Assembly: GCF_900116805.1 (NCBI RefSeq)
Contig: NZ_FPBV01000005.1
Location: 1-64,000 of the forward strand
Source: Paenalicyclobacillus macrosporangiidus
GTDB lineage: Bacteria > Bacillota > Bacilli > Alicyclobacillales > Alicyclobacillaceae
Length of the DNA: 64,000 nucleotides
Direction: 5' to 3'
Shown here: piece by piece, positions 29,978-39,106 of the stretch
Layout: the number at the start of each line of letters is the position of its first letter
Numbering within the stretch: position 1 is the first letter of the stretch
Notes under the pieces: generated by a model
What the model was told of the DNA's origin: nothing
The model's database searches: none
The model's input: the letters and a program-made list of their open reading frames with translations, nothing else
Translations under genes and position numbers: made by a program

Positions 29978-30208
29978 ATGCCTCGCAAAGGACGTGGCGG
30001 CAAGCGTCGCAAGGTCTGCCAGTTCTGTGTGGAGAAGATCGATCAGGCCGACTACAAGGACGTCGCGCGCCTGAGCAAGTTTCTCACGGACCGCGGCAAG
30101 ATCATTCCGCGGCGCATCTCCGGAAACTGCGCGCGCCATCAGCGTCAGGTGACGGTGGCCATCAAGCGTGCGCGCCAGATGGCGTTGCTCGCCTACACGA
30201 CCGAGTGA
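29978..30208 (+). CDS. rpsR: 30S ribosomal protein S18
   Basis: S18 (76 aa), partner of S6. It has the conserved core [20 protein letters not shown] and [20 protein letters not shown], and two cysteines in the N-terminal VCQFCVEK. The second ATG (29978) is chosen because AGGAGG lies 7 bases before it; the first ATG at 29972 is too close. Confidence 0.96.
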   Translation: MPRKGRGGKRRKVCQFCVEKIDQADYKDVARLSKFLTDRGKIIPRRISGNCARHQRQVTVAIKRARQMALLAYTTE

Positions 30209-30280
30209 CCGCCGGCCGGCATCTCCGGCCGGGATGCGCGAACAGCATGCGGAATCTGCCCCGGCGGCGGGGCGGTGACG

Positions 30281-30318
30281 GGCAAAAAGCGGGAGACGGG
30301 GGTCTCTCGCTTTTTGCC
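30281..30318 (+). terminator. bidirectional rho-independent terminator after rpsR
   Basis: A 17-base stem (30281-30297 with 30302-30318, one G-T pair) with a GGGG loop carries an A5 run on the left and a T5 run on the right of its GC-rich core. It would end the rpsF-ssb-rpsR transcript. The A-run would also give T residues on the opposite strand. Confidence 0.75.
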
Positions 30319-30413
30319 ATACCCTGGGGCAGGATTCTTTCCGGCAGGCGTGGAATATCATCAGACAGCACAGCGAGCGGCGCGGCGGCGCCTGGCGAAA
30401 GGGGGGCTGCGCG

Positions 30414-30716
30414 ATGCCGCAGGCGGATGGACCCATGCGGATCGCCCGGAAGCTGCGTTCCATCGAGACGGCGAAGACGGCGTTGGTGTACCAGGTGGCG
30501 GAGGTGTTCCGCGTCATCCAGAGCGGCAATGAGCGGGAGATCGCCGAATCGCTGGGCGGGGTCGTCGCCGTCGCGTATTTGCTCGGCCAACAGTTGGGTG
30601 TGGACCTGGCGGGCATCGACCGCGCCGCATGCACCACATTGCCCCGTGCGCTGGGAGAAGACCCGGACCACGCGGCCGGTTTCGAACACGTACAGAGGTA
30701 CCTGAGCTTCAAGTAG
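30414..30716 (+). CDS. MazG-like family protein
   Basis: A 100-residue all-helical protein resembling the small MazG-like proteins found near rpsR in spore-forming Firmicutes. The segment RSIETAKTALVYQVAEVFRV, followed by a second helical pair, is where such proteins show a degenerate MazG fold. Classical MazG metal-binding EExxE motifs are not evident, so pyrophosphatase activity is doubtful. ATG at 30414 behind AAAGGGGGG. Confidence 0.55.
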   Translation: MPQADGPMRIARKLRSIETAKTALVYQVAEVFRVIQSGNEREIAESLGGVVAVAYLLGQQLGVDLAGIDRAACTTLPRALGEDPDHAAGFEHVQRYLSFK

Positions 30717-30730
30717 CTCGAGGTGAGTGG

Positions 30731-31639
30731 ATGAACGAAGGCGGGCAATTCAGCCGCGAGGCCAGGACGGCCGCGGTGGTTTTTTTCGTCCTCCTGGGGA
30801 TGACCCTGGTGCCGCCGTTCACATTGTTGACAGCCTGGCTCTTGCCGGTTCCCTTGATTGTCTTCTGGCGGCTCGGCCACAGGCGGGCGGCCATGGTGCT
30901 GACGGGCATTGTCGCGTTGGCGCTGTGGGCTGGCGGTATGGGCCTGGCGGGCGTCTTCATGGCGCTCGGCGTGGGGTTCGTCTCCTATGTGATGGCCGAG
31001 TCCATGCGCACGGTCGAGTCCCCGTTTGCCGCCATCATCACCGGGGCGCTGGTGTTCATCATGATGGAGCTGGTGGTGCTGGCGCTCATTCGTTGGAGCG
31101 GCATCGACATCTTCGACGCATTGGTGCACGACCTGGAGGATTCTCTTCGCCAACAGCAGGGGATGATGGGGCTCGACGACGCGGCGGTGCGGACGTTGGC
31201 GGCCGACGTGGCGCAGTGGATCCGCCTGATGTTCCCCTCGGTTATCAGCGTCGTCTCCGTGCTGTTGGCCGGCGTGAATCTGGTCGCGGCCCGCTGGCTG
31301 CTTCGCCACCGGATCGCGCCGAAACCGCTGTTGTCCGCAGTGCGGTTGCCGAGCTCGGTCGTTCTGGTCTACGTGCTGGCGCTGGCCGCCGTGCTGTTGG
31401 GCTGGCCAAAGGAGATCCCGTTCGGGTGGCAGTTGGTCAACAATGCCGCGTTTTTGGCGGGCTTTTTTCTCGGCGTCCAGGGGGTTGCGTTTCTCTGGCG
31501 CCGCGTGCGTGGGCGGACGGGCCAGCACCTGTGGCTGGTGTTGATGCTGGCCGGATCGCTGTTGCGGCCCGTGAGCAGCATCTACATCGTGCTCGGCGTG
31601 ATTGACGTGATGAATCATTCCCGGCGGAGGCTGGGTTGA
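30731..31639 (+). CDS. yybS: DUF2232 membrane protein (YybS-like)
   Basis: Integral membrane protein (302 aa) with about eight hydrophobic segments, matching YybS/DUF2232 in position (between rpsR and rplI) and general pattern. Some relatives resemble substrate-binding components of ECF-type transporters; the function here is unknown. ATG at 30731 with GAGGTGAG upstream. Unlike in B. subtilis, no gdpP follows; rplI starts 21 bases later. Confidence 0.75.
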   Translation: MNEGGQFSREARTAAVVFFVLLGMTLVPPFTLLTAWLLPVPLIVFWRLGHRRAAMVLTGIVALALWAGGMGLAGVFMALGVGFVSYVMAESMRTVESPFAAIITGALVFIMMELVVLALIRWSGIDIFDALVHDLEDSLRQQQGMMGLDDAAVRTLAADVAQWIRLMFPSVISVVSVLLAGVNLVAARWLLRHRIAPKPLLSAVRLPSSVVLVYVLALAAVLLGWPKEIPFGWQLVNNAAFLAGFFLGVQGVAFLWRRVRGRTGQHLWLVLMLAGSLLRPVSSIYIVLGVIDVMNHSRRRLG

Positions 31640-31660
31640 CAGTCGAGAGGAGGGGGTCTT

Positions 31661-32107
31661 GTGAAGGTCATCCTGATGGCCGACGTGAAAGGCCATGGGA
31701 AAAAGGGCGACATCGTCAACGTGTCGGAAGGCTACGCGCGCAACTTCCTCTTTCCGCGCAAGCTGGCGGTGGAGGCGAACGACGCCAATCTTCACCAACT
31801 GAAGGCCCAGCAGGACGCGAAGGCGCGCAAGGAGGCTCAAGAGTTGGCCACCGCCCGCCGGCTCGCGGAACAACTCAACAATCTCAAGGTGTCCATCCGG
31901 GCGCAGGCCGGAGAAGGCGGGCGTCTGTTCGGCGCCGTGACGACGAAACACATCGGTGAGGCGCTGGCGAAACTGGGATTCGACCTGGATCGCCGCAAAA
32001 TCCAAATGCCCGAACCCATCAAGGCGCTCGGCGGGTACCGCGTGTCCATCAAACTCCATCCTGAGGTGACCGCGACCGTCACCGTGTTCGTCGAGCAGTC
32101 GCCCTGA
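31661..32107 (+). CDS. rplI: 50S ribosomal protein L9
   Basis: L9 (148 aa) with the RNA-binding N-terminal domain ([20 protein letters not shown] then [14 protein letters not shown]), a long connecting helix, and the C-terminal domain. GTG start at 31661 with GAGGAGGGGG upstream. Precedes dnaB, as usual. Confidence 0.97.
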   Translation: MKVILMADVKGHGKKGDIVNVSEGYARNFLFPRKLAVEANDANLHQLKAQQDAKARKEAQELATARRLAEQLNNLKVSIRAQAGEGGRLFGAVTTKHIGEALAKLGFDLDRRKIQMPEPIKALGGYRVSIKLHPEVTATVTVFVEQSP

Positions 32108-32129
32108 GGCGCCTGCAACCGAAGAAGCC

Positions 32130-33560
32130 GTGGAAGAAGACGGGAGGCAGGTGGCTTCCATCATGGAAGCGCAGGGAACATTGCGGGAGGACGTGAAGCC
32201 GGATTGGGGTTCCGCACCGGGGGCGGAGTTCCGGCTTCCGCCCCAACACATCGAGGCGGAGCAGGCGGTGCTCGGCGCCATGTTGATCTCGCCCGACGCG
32301 GTGGCGCTGGCGACGGAGCTTCTAACGGCCGATGACTTCTACCGCAGGCCGCATCAGGTGATCTTCCAGGCCATGGCGGATCTGTACGAGCAGGGGCAGC
32401 CGGTGGACGTCATCACCACCACAGCCGCGCTGCAGGCCGCAGACGGCGCGTTGGAGAGCGTCGGCGGCGCCGAGTACGTGGCGAATCTGGCAGCAGCGAT
32501 GCCGACCGCGCTGCACGTCCAGCACTACGCTTCCATCGTCCGGGAGAAGGCGACGCTCCGGCGGGTGATTCAGGCGGCGGGCGAGATCGCGCAGTTGGCA
32601 TACAGCGCCGATGTGGCTGCGGCCGAGGTGTTGGCGGAGGCGGAGCGGATCATCCTGCAGTTGGCACAAAATCAGCGCGTCCGAGATTTCACCCACATCT
32701 CCGAGGTCCTCGAGGCGACCTTCGAGAAAATCGAGCAACTGTACGAGAGCGAAGGGAAGCTGACCGGTGTGCCCACCGGATACAGCGAACTGGACCGGAT
32801 GACGAGCGGGTTGCAGCGTTCGGATCTCATCATCGTCGCGGCCCGGCCGTCGGTCGGAAAGACGGCGTTCGCGCTCAACATCGCGCAGAACGTGGCCGTC
32901 CGGGCGGGGTTGCCGGTGGCCATCTTCAGCCTCGAGATGTCGAAGGAACAGTTGGTTCAGCGGATGCTGTGCGCGGAGGCCTTCATCGACGGGCACAAGT
33001 TGCGCAACGGGACGCTCGACGCCGACGATTGGCCGAAGTTGTCGATGGCCGTCAGCACGCTCAGCAATGCACCGATTTACATCGACGATACGCCCGGCAT
33101 CACCGTCGCGGAGATGCGCAGCAAGCTGCGCAGGTTGAAGGCGGAGGTGGGCCTGTCGTTCATCGTGATCGACTACCTTCAGCTGATCCACGGCAGGCGC
33201 ATGGCATCGGAGAACCGCCAGCAGGAGATCTCGGACATCTCCCGTTCCCTCAAACAGTTGGCCCGGGAGTTGGACGTGCCGGTGATGGCGCTCGCCCAGC
33301 TGAGCCGGTCGGTCGAGCAGCGCCAGGACAAGCGGCCGATGCTGTCGGACATCCGTGAGTCGGGCAGCATCGAACAGGACGCGGACGTGGTCGCGTTTCT
33401 CTATCGAGACGACTATTATGATCCGGAGACGGAGAAGAAGAACGTGGTGGAGGTCCTGATTGGCAAGCAGCGGAACGGCCCGACGGGCAAAGTGGAACTG
33501 GTCTTCTTGAAGAACTTCAACAAATTCGTGAACCTGGAAAGAGTGCATGATGCAGGATGA
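32130..33560 (+). CDS. dnaB: replicative DNA helicase DnaB
   Basis: Hexameric replication-fork helicase (476 aa; called DnaC in B. subtilis). The N-terminal domain begins RLPPQHIEAEQAVLGAML. The RecA-like domain has Walker A ARPSVGKTAFALNIA, Walker B FIVIDYLQLI, and DIRESGSIEQDADVV. The start is unclear: GTG 32130 (longest), GTG 32151 close to GGGAGG, or ATG 32163. The 3' end overlaps the next gene by ATGA. Confidence 0.96.
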   Translation: MEEDGRQVASIMEAQGTLREDVKPDWGSAPGAEFRLPPQHIEAEQAVLGAMLISPDAVALATELLTADDFYRRPHQVIFQAMADLYEQGQPVDVITTTAALQAADGALESVGGAEYVANLAAAMPTALHVQHYASIVREKATLRRVIQAAGEIAQLAYSADVAAAEVLAEAERIILQLAQNQRVRDFTHISEVLEATFEKIEQLYESEGKLTGVPTGYSELDRMTSGLQRSDLIIVAARPSVGKTAFALNIAQNVAVRAGLPVAIFSLEMSKEQLVQRMLCAEAFIDGHKLRNGTLDADDWPKLSMAVSTLSNAPIYIDDTPGITVAEMRSKLRRLKAEVGLSFIVIDYLQLIHGRRMASENRQQEISDISRSLKQLARELDVPVMALAQLSRSVEQRQDKRPMLSDIRESGSIEQDADVVAFLYRDDYYDPETEKKNVVEVLIGKQRNGPTGKVELVFLKNFNKFVNLERVHDAG

Positions 33561-34018
33561 CCGGCGTATCCAGCGAGTTGCCGGTCATCCGCCCCGACGG
33601 GAACCGCCGGCGCCATCAGGAGCGATTGGCCCGTGAGCGGAGGCGGCGCCGCAAACGGCGCCGGGCCCGGCTCCGGCGCCTGCGTCTGCTGCGAACGCTG
33701 CTCAGCCTGCGCTTCTGGACGCGTACAGGCATGGTGTTCGCAGGCCTGGCCGCAACGGCGTTCTGGGCGAAGTTTGCCCTCGTCTACGACATCCCGGATT
33801 ACGCGCAGCAGGGGGTGCTCACCGGGGTCAGGGCGTACGTCACGGTCAAACCGTGGTGGTTTGGCCCGCCCCTGTTTGACTTGGGCGCCTATGGCCCGCC
33901 GGCGTCCGAGCCGGATTTGTGGGAAGCCAACCCGTGGCAGCGGATGATCGCCCAACTCGGCCGGTATCAGGACGTCGTGGTGCATCCGGAGATTGTGTGG
34001 GTCGAAAAATCGCCGTGA
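33557..34018 (+). CDS. Arg-rich single-pass membrane protein, unknown
   Basis: A 153-residue protein whose start overlaps the dnaB stop (ATGA), implying translational coupling. Residues about 17-52 are extremely Arg-rich (HQERLARERRRRRKRRRARL), then one membrane helix (about 57-78), then a roughly 75-residue likely extracellular part rich in Pro, Trp and aromatic residues. With the positive-inside rule the N-terminus should be cytoplasmic, where it could contact nucleic acid or lipid head groups. I recognise no family. Confidence 0.65.
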   Translation: MTGVSSELPVIRPDGNRRRHQERLARERRRRRKRRRARLRRLRLLRTLLSLRFWTRTGMVFAGLAATAFWAKFALVYDIPDYAQQGVLTGVRAYVTVKPWWFGPPLFDLGAYGPPASEPDLWEANPWQRMIAQLGRYQDVVVHPEIVWVEKSP

Positions 34019-34020
34019 TC

Positions 34021-34389
34021 TCAGGTATAGCCTCCGCAATCTTGGATGATGCCCACGACCGGTTCCACCTGCGCCTCCGGGCAGACCACCGTCAGCAGGA
34101 AGTTTCGCCCGGTGACGTTGCCGGCGCCGTCCGTCATGCCGCTGGCCGCGGGATCGGTGGCCAACAGCACGCTGGCGTCGCGTGAAGACGGGTCGGTGTT
34201 CAGCGTCAGGGACGCCAGACCCGGAATCTTGCCACTGACAGGAAACGCGCGCACGTCCGGCCTGTCGCCGGGATACGCGTGCAGTTCGGACACCTGCGTC
34301 ACCTCGATGCCGAGGGACCGGATCTGCTGTTCCGCCCGCTTGGCGTCCGCTTCACTGTAAAACGAGGACAACACGGTACGTTCCGCCAT
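34021..34389 (-). CDS. hypothetical protein, possible stress-protein-like fold
   Basis: A 122-residue soluble protein beginning AERTVLSSFYSEADAKRAEQ and containing GIEVTQVSELHAYPGDRP and GNVTGRNFLLTVVCPEAQ. The alternating pattern suggests an alpha/beta fold like small GSP17M-type general stress proteins, but the resemblance is weak. ATG at 34389 with an excellent GGAGGTGG site. It ends 2 bases from the convergent Arg-rich gene and diverges from walR. Confidence 0.65.
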   Translation of the reverse strand: MAERTVLSSFYSEADAKRAEQQIRSLGIEVTQVSELHAYPGDRPDVRAFPVSGKIPGLASLTLNTDPSSRDASVLLATDPAASGMTDGAGNVTGRNFLLTVVCPEAQVEPVVGIIQDCGGYT

Positions 34390-34489
34390 GTGACCACCTC
34401 CGGCTTGGTCCCTAGTGTGGACGATCACACGCTCGCTCATGCCACCGCCAGGCGCGCGGAAGGGGAGCGCGGAAGGGGAGGGATGCGCC

Positions 34490-35182
34490 GTGGCCACCAT
34501 CCTCGTGGTGGAAGACGAGGAGCCGATTGCGAACATTCTCAAATACGCCTTGGAACGGGAGGGGTACCAGGTGCACACCGCCTTCGACGGGGTGGAGGCG
34601 GTGCGGTTGGCGCGTCGGCTCAACCCGCACCTGGTCCTGCTGGACGTGATGCTGCCCGAAAAGGACGGGTTTGAGGTCTGCCGCGAGATTCGGTCGTTCA
34701 GCACCGCCCCCGTCATCATGCTGACCGCCCGCAATGCGGAAGTCGACAAGGTGCTCGGACTGGAACTCGGTGCGGACGACTACGTCACCAAACCGTTCAG
34801 CACGCGGGAATTGCTCGCGCGCATCAAGGCCAATCTGCGGCGCACCGCGCTGGAGGAGGTGGCCCAACCGGACGGGGCGCGAGGTTCCCTGCAGGTCCGC
34901 GACGTGATCATCGATCTCGACACGTACACCGTCTCCAAGCGGGGACGCATCATCCCGCTGACGCACAGGGAGTTCGAACTGTTCTCCTTCCTCGCCTCCC
35001 ATCCCGGCGTGGTCTTCACGCGCGAACAGCTGTTGCGTCAGGTGTGGGGCAGTGCGTATGGCGGCGACGAGCGCACCGTCGACGTGACGATCCGGCGCCT
35101 GCGCGAAAAGCTCGAGGATGATCCGAGCAACCCGGTGTACGTGTTGACCAGGCGGGGTGTGGGGTACTTTGCCACGCGGTAG
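34490..35182 (+). CDS. walR: response regulator WalR (YycF)
   Basis: OmpR-family response regulator (230 aa) controlling cell-wall homeostasis, usually essential in Firmicutes. The receiver domain has ILVVEDEEPI and the phospho-acceptor Asp in LVLLDVMLPEKDG; the DNA-binding winged helix ends VDVTIRRLREKLEDDPSNP then VLTRRGVGYF. GTG at 34490 with GGGGAGGG upstream is the chosen start. First gene of walRKHIJ-htrA. Confidence 0.95.
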   Translation: MATILVVEDEEPIANILKYALEREGYQVHTAFDGVEAVRLARRLNPHLVLLDVMLPEKDGFEVCREIRSFSTAPVIMLTARNAEVDKVLGLELGADDYVTKPFSTRELLARIKANLRRTALEEVAQPDGARGSLQVRDVIIDLDTYTVSKRGRIIPLTHREFELFSFLASHPGVVFTREQLLRQVWGSAYGGDERTVDVTIRRLREKLEDDPSNPVYVLTRRGVGYFATR

Positions 35183-35189
35183 CGGTATT

Positions 35190-36926
35190 GTGCACAGCAT
35201 CCGAACGAAGCTGGTGGTCCTCTTCGTGCTCCTGATCCTGTTCGCGCTGGAGCTCATCGGGGCGTATTTCGTGCGCACCCTGACGGCGTCCCTGATCCGG
35301 ACCAACACGGAGGCCGTCCAGAACCAGGCCCAGCTCACCGCCACCATCGTCGCGCCGGAGCTCGACGCCCAGGATCGCAAGCCGGGTGACGCCCCGTCCG
35401 TGCTCGGCTCGCTGCCGCGCCTGTTCAACGGGGCGGTGTACGTCCTCGATCCGCAGGGCGTGGTCAAGGACACCACCGCCGGGAGCGCGCTCATTGGGCA
35501 GAAACGCGTGGATTCCGTGGCCACCCAGGCGCTGGTCGAACGGAAGACCACCACGGCCATTCGGTTCGATCCCTTGACTCAACAGCACCTCCTCGCCGTC
35601 GCGGTGCCCGTGTTTCGGCAGCGACAGTTCATGGGCATCGTGGAAAACGTCGTGCCCATCCAATCGACCTATGACACCATCCGCCAAGTGACGACCATCT
35701 ACTACACTTCGAGTGTCCTGGTCCTCGTCCTCACCGCTCTGCTCGGCATCGCGCTCTCGCGCACGTTGACCGGTCACGTGGTGGCGGTCACCCGCCAGGC
35801 GCGTAAGCTGGCATCCGGCGATTACAGCCAGCGCTTGGACGTGAAGAGCGACGATGAGATCGGGGACCTGGCGGCGGCCATCAACGACCTGACGGAGAAG
35901 CTGGAGGACGCCATCGCGGCGAACGCCCGCGAACGGGATCGCCTGCAGGCCATCCTCAAGTACATGGGAGACGGAGTCGTCGCCTTTGACGCCCACCTGA
36001 AGCCATTGTTCGAAAATGACGCCGCGCAACGCCTGCTGTCCGGGGTGGCCAAGCAGGATGTAGCCGAGCTGCTGGGCATTCCCGGTCCGTTGCCCGAGGG
36101 GGCGGGCGAGCGGACGTACATTCGGGAGTTTGACGATGCCCTCATCCATGTGCATGTGACCGCCATCCGCCGGCACGGCGCCATCGACGGTTACGTGGCG
36201 CTCATTCGCGACGTCACCCGCGAGGAGAAACTGCAGCGGGCGCGGCGCGATTTCGTGGCGAACGTGTCGCACGAGCTGAGGACGCCTTTGACGACCATCA
36301 AGTCGTACGTGGAGGCGCTGTTGATGAGCGAGCAGGATCCCGAGACGCGGGAACAGTTTTTGCACGTGGTGGAGCATGAGGCGGACCGCATGGTCCGGTT
36401 GACCGAGGACCTGCTGCAACTGTCGGGCCTGGAGTCGGGGGAACGCTCGTACCAGGAGGTGCAGGTCGATATCGTCCAGTGGCTGGACCGCGCCGAGCGG
36501 CGCTTCGCCTTATCAGCCCAGTCCCAGGGCGTCCAGCTTCAGGTGGAGGCCCGCGCGCGCGGCTGCCTGTGGGGAGACGCGGATCTGCTGGACAGGCTGC
36601 TCGACAATTTGGTCAGCAACGCCCTGCAATACACCCCGAGCGGCGGAAGGGTGACCGTGTGCGCCGAACGGGACGGTGGGTGTCTGCGGGTCACGGTCGC
36701 GGACACCGGCATCGGCATTCCGGCGGAGGACCTGCCGCACGTCTTTGAACGGTTTTACCGCGTGGACAAGGCCCGTTCCCGGCGCCGGGGGGGCACGGGG
36801 CTCGGCTTGGCGCTGGCGCGCGAGATCGCGGAGCGGCACGGCGGCAGGATTCGAATTGACAGCCGCGTCGGTGAAGGCACCACCGTGGTGGTGTCCCTCC
36901 CGCTGGAGGAGGGGGGATGCTTGTGA
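35190..36926 (+). CDS. walK: sensor histidine kinase WalK (YycG)
   Basis: Membrane histidine kinase (578 aa) paired with WalR. Order: first membrane helix (about residues 8-28), extracellular Cache-like domain to about 170, second helix, HAMP, PAS (LQAILKYMGDGVVAFDAHLK), HisKA with the phospho-acceptor His in FVANVSHELRTPLTT, and HATPase with DTGIGIP and GGTGLGLAL. GTG 35190 is taken as start, but a GTG at 35157 overlapping walR is also possible. It overlaps walH by 10 bases. Confidence 0.94.
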   Translation: MHSIRTKLVVLFVLLILFALELIGAYFVRTLTASLIRTNTEAVQNQAQLTATIVAPELDAQDRKPGDAPSVLGSLPRLFNGAVYVLDPQGVVKDTTAGSALIGQKRVDSVATQALVERKTTTAIRFDPLTQQHLLAVAVPVFRQRQFMGIVENVVPIQSTYDTIRQVTTIYYTSSVLVLVLTALLGIALSRTLTGHVVAVTRQARKLASGDYSQRLDVKSDDEIGDLAAAINDLTEKLEDAIAANARERDRLQAILKYMGDGVVAFDAHLKPLFENDAAQRLLSGVAKQDVAELLGIPGPLPEGAGERTYIREFDDALIHVHVTAIRRHGAIDGYVALIRDVTREEKLQRARRDFVANVSHELRTPLTTIKSYVEALLMSEQDPETREQFLHVVEHEADRMVRLTEDLLQLSGLESGERSYQEVQVDIVQWLDRAERRFALSAQSQGVQLQVEARARGCLWGDADLLDRLLDNLVSNALQYTPSGGRVTVCAERDGGCLRVTVADTGIGIPAEDLPHVFERFYRVDKARSRRRGGTGLGLALAREIAERHGGRIRIDSRVGEGTTVVVSLPLEEGGCL

Positions 36927-38206
36927 CCGGATCGAGGTTGAAAACCGCCTTGCTGGCGGTGTTGGTGGCCCTGAGCATGGTCCTCAGCTATCTGTTGTGG
37001 AGCGGGCGTTGGCAGCAGACGAGCGAGGTCGCGTACAGCGAGGGGGATACCCTGACGAACGCGGACGATCCCCGTCTGGAGACGGCGCTGTCCCCCGTCC
37101 GCTGGGTCCTCATGACCCCCAAGCCCGAACGGGTCTCGGTCTTCGTCCCCGGCAGCGCCGCGTACACGCACTGGCAGCAACTGCTTCGCTCCGTGCGCGT
37201 GGAGAATCTGCACCCGCTCTCCGCTGCGCCCCAGACCAGCGGCCTGGCTGCGCGCGTCGAGTTCGGGACCGCGCTGCCGTTTCGTATCCTGTCCCATTGG
37301 ATGCCCGGGCTCAGCAGCCTGGGCATGCTCGGTGCGGCGCAGACGGTGACCTTCTACACCCCGCCTTCCGGAAAACCGGTCCGGCTGTTGTTGGCGAGTG
37401 GATCGAGCGTGTACGGAGCGGACACGGATGTCGATCCCGCAGCCTTCCAGAAGGACCTGGAGGCGGCGGTGGCAGGGGACGAGTGGGTGGTCTGGAACGA
37501 CGCGGCGGGCAGCTACGTCCCCCGCGCCGGGGAGCACATGCGCACGTTCAGCGTCCGCTGGCAACCGGCGCAGACCATCCCGCTGGTGCACTCGTTTTTC
37601 GTCAATCCCATGGCGCTCACCCGAATTGACGAAGATCGCCACACGGTGTTGTGGACCGACGGCAGCCGGGTGGTGTGGTGGGACCAAGGGAACAACACAC
37701 TCTCGTACACCGATCCGAACTCGCCACCGCAGGCGGACGGGGACATTCAGGACGTCTCGATGGTCCTGCAGTATGTTCGCGGCCACGGCGGTGCCGAACC
37801 GTTCTGCATGATCGACGGCAGCGATACGGCGGGGGAGACCGACGTCTACCAGATGCACCCTTATGTGGACGGGTTTCCGGTTCTCACGGACCGGGAGGCC
37901 AGCGAACTGGAGTTGCAGGGCGGACGCGTCGTCTCTTACCGGCGGCCGCTGGCGAATCTGGACACCCCGAAACCCGAGGGGACGGTGACCACCATGGGGG
38001 CGGACAGGCTGGAAAAGGTGTTGCGCAATCTGATGCCGACGACGCCCGTGGATACCTTGGAGGTGCGGCTCGGCTACGCGCTGTCCTCCGCCACGGGCGG
38101 AGAGGCGCGGCTTGTGCCGGCTTTCTTCGTCACCCAGAGCGGGCTGTCCCTGTGGGTGATTGATGCGGTGAACGGGCGGGTGCTGCAGGGGATGGGTGCG
38201 CAATGA
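36917..38206 (+). CDS. walH: WalK regulator WalH (YycH)
   Basis: Membrane-anchored extracellular protein (429 aa) with one N-terminal helix (about residues 8-28). Position directly after walK and overall size match YycH, which with YycI adjusts WalK activity through its membrane helices. Sequence conservation in this family is low, so the call rests partly on gene order. ATG at 36917 behind GGAGGAGGGGGG. Overlaps walI by 4 bases. Confidence 0.85.
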   Translation: MLVTGSRLKTALLAVLVALSMVLSYLLWSGRWQQTSEVAYSEGDTLTNADDPRLETALSPVRWVLMTPKPERVSVFVPGSAAYTHWQQLLRSVRVENLHPLSAAPQTSGLAARVEFGTALPFRILSHWMPGLSSLGMLGAAQTVTFYTPPSGKPVRLLLASGSSVYGADTDVDPAAFQKDLEAAVAGDEWVVWNDAAGSYVPRAGEHMRTFSVRWQPAQTIPLVHSFFVNPMALTRIDEDRHTVLWTDGSRVVWWDQGNNTLSYTDPNSPPQADGDIQDVSMVLQYVRGHGGAEPFCMIDGSDTAGETDVYQMHPYVDGFPVLTDREASELELQGGRVVSYRRPLANLDTPKPEGTVTTMGADRLEKVLRNLMPTTPVDTLEVRLGYALSSATGGEARLVPAFFVTQSGLSLWVIDAVNGRVLQGMGAQ

Positions 38207-39078
38207 ACTGGGAAGTGGCGAAAAACTGGCTGTTGGCGGCGTTTCTGTTGCTGGATCTGTTCCTCGGCTGGCAGGTGTATGAGAGCCGGCGGGAGATGCT
38301 GGGCTATGTGGCCTCCGCCTCCGACCGGCTGGCCAACACGAAGACCATCCTGTCCGAGCACGGGTTCATCTTGGACACCAATGTTCCCTCGGAACACCCC
38401 AACATGGCGTTCGTCCGGGCGGAATTCGGCAGCGTCCCCCTGGCGGATCTCGGGCAGGCGGCGTTCCCACAGTCGAATTCGCTGCAGGTGGATAAGCAGG
38501 CCGGGGTGGTACGCGGCACCCAAGGGGAGATCCGTACCCTCGGCCAAGGGCAATGGCAGGTCCATTACGCCACTCCCGTGCCGATTTCAGACCAAGGCTT
38601 GTCCAACCTGCCGGGCGTGTGGCAGGCTGGACAGTACCAGCCGGACGCCGGGCATACCCCGGCCAGCGCGGCCGGGAAAACGGGCGGTTCCGCGAATGGC
38701 GTCCGCGTGTTCGTGCAGACCGCGGCGGGCTTCCCGGTGTTCGACGCACAGGTGCAAGTGGATGTCGCCGCGGGCCGCGCCACCGGATTTACGCAGACAT
38801 GGCTGACGGGCATCAGCCCCGTGGGGGACGCCAAGCCGACCATCAGCGCGATGGACGCGTTGGACAGTCTGGCCAGCGCGGTGGACAAATCGACCAGCGG
38901 CACGGATAATAAAATTCTGAGTGTAACTCTGGGGTATGTGCACAAGGTCCCCAAATCGCCGGCGGGCGCGCAGGAGATGCCGGCGCCCAACTACTGGTTC
39001 CCGGTCTGGCGAGTCGTCACCATCCATCACACCTACTATATCAACGCATTTACGGGCGAGGTCGCCGCGGAATCGTAG
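38203..39078 (+). CDS. walI: WalK regulator WalI (YycI)
   Basis: Single-pass membrane protein (291 aa) beginning NWEVAKNWLLAAFLLLDLFL, a typical YycI start, with a likely extracellular domain that ends YYINAFTGEV. Forms a regulatory complex with WalH and WalK in B. subtilis. ATGA overlap with walH. Near residues 140-160 a Pro/Ala/Gly-rich stretch suggests a flexible loop. Confidence 0.87.
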   Translation: MNWEVAKNWLLAAFLLLDLFLGWQVYESRREMLGYVASASDRLANTKTILSEHGFILDTNVPSEHPNMAFVRAEFGSVPLADLGQAAFPQSNSLQVDKQAGVVRGTQGEIRTLGQGQWQVHYATPVPISDQGLSNLPGVWQAGQYQPDAGHTPASAAGKTGGSANGVRVFVQTAAGFPVFDAQVQVDVAAGRATGFTQTWLTGISPVGDAKPTISAMDALDSLASAVDKSTSGTDNKILSVTLGYVHKVPKSPAGAQEMPAPNYWFPVWRVVTIHHTYYINAFTGEVAAES

Positions 39079-39106
39079 GCTTCGCCCGCGTTTACGGGAG
39101 GACGCC

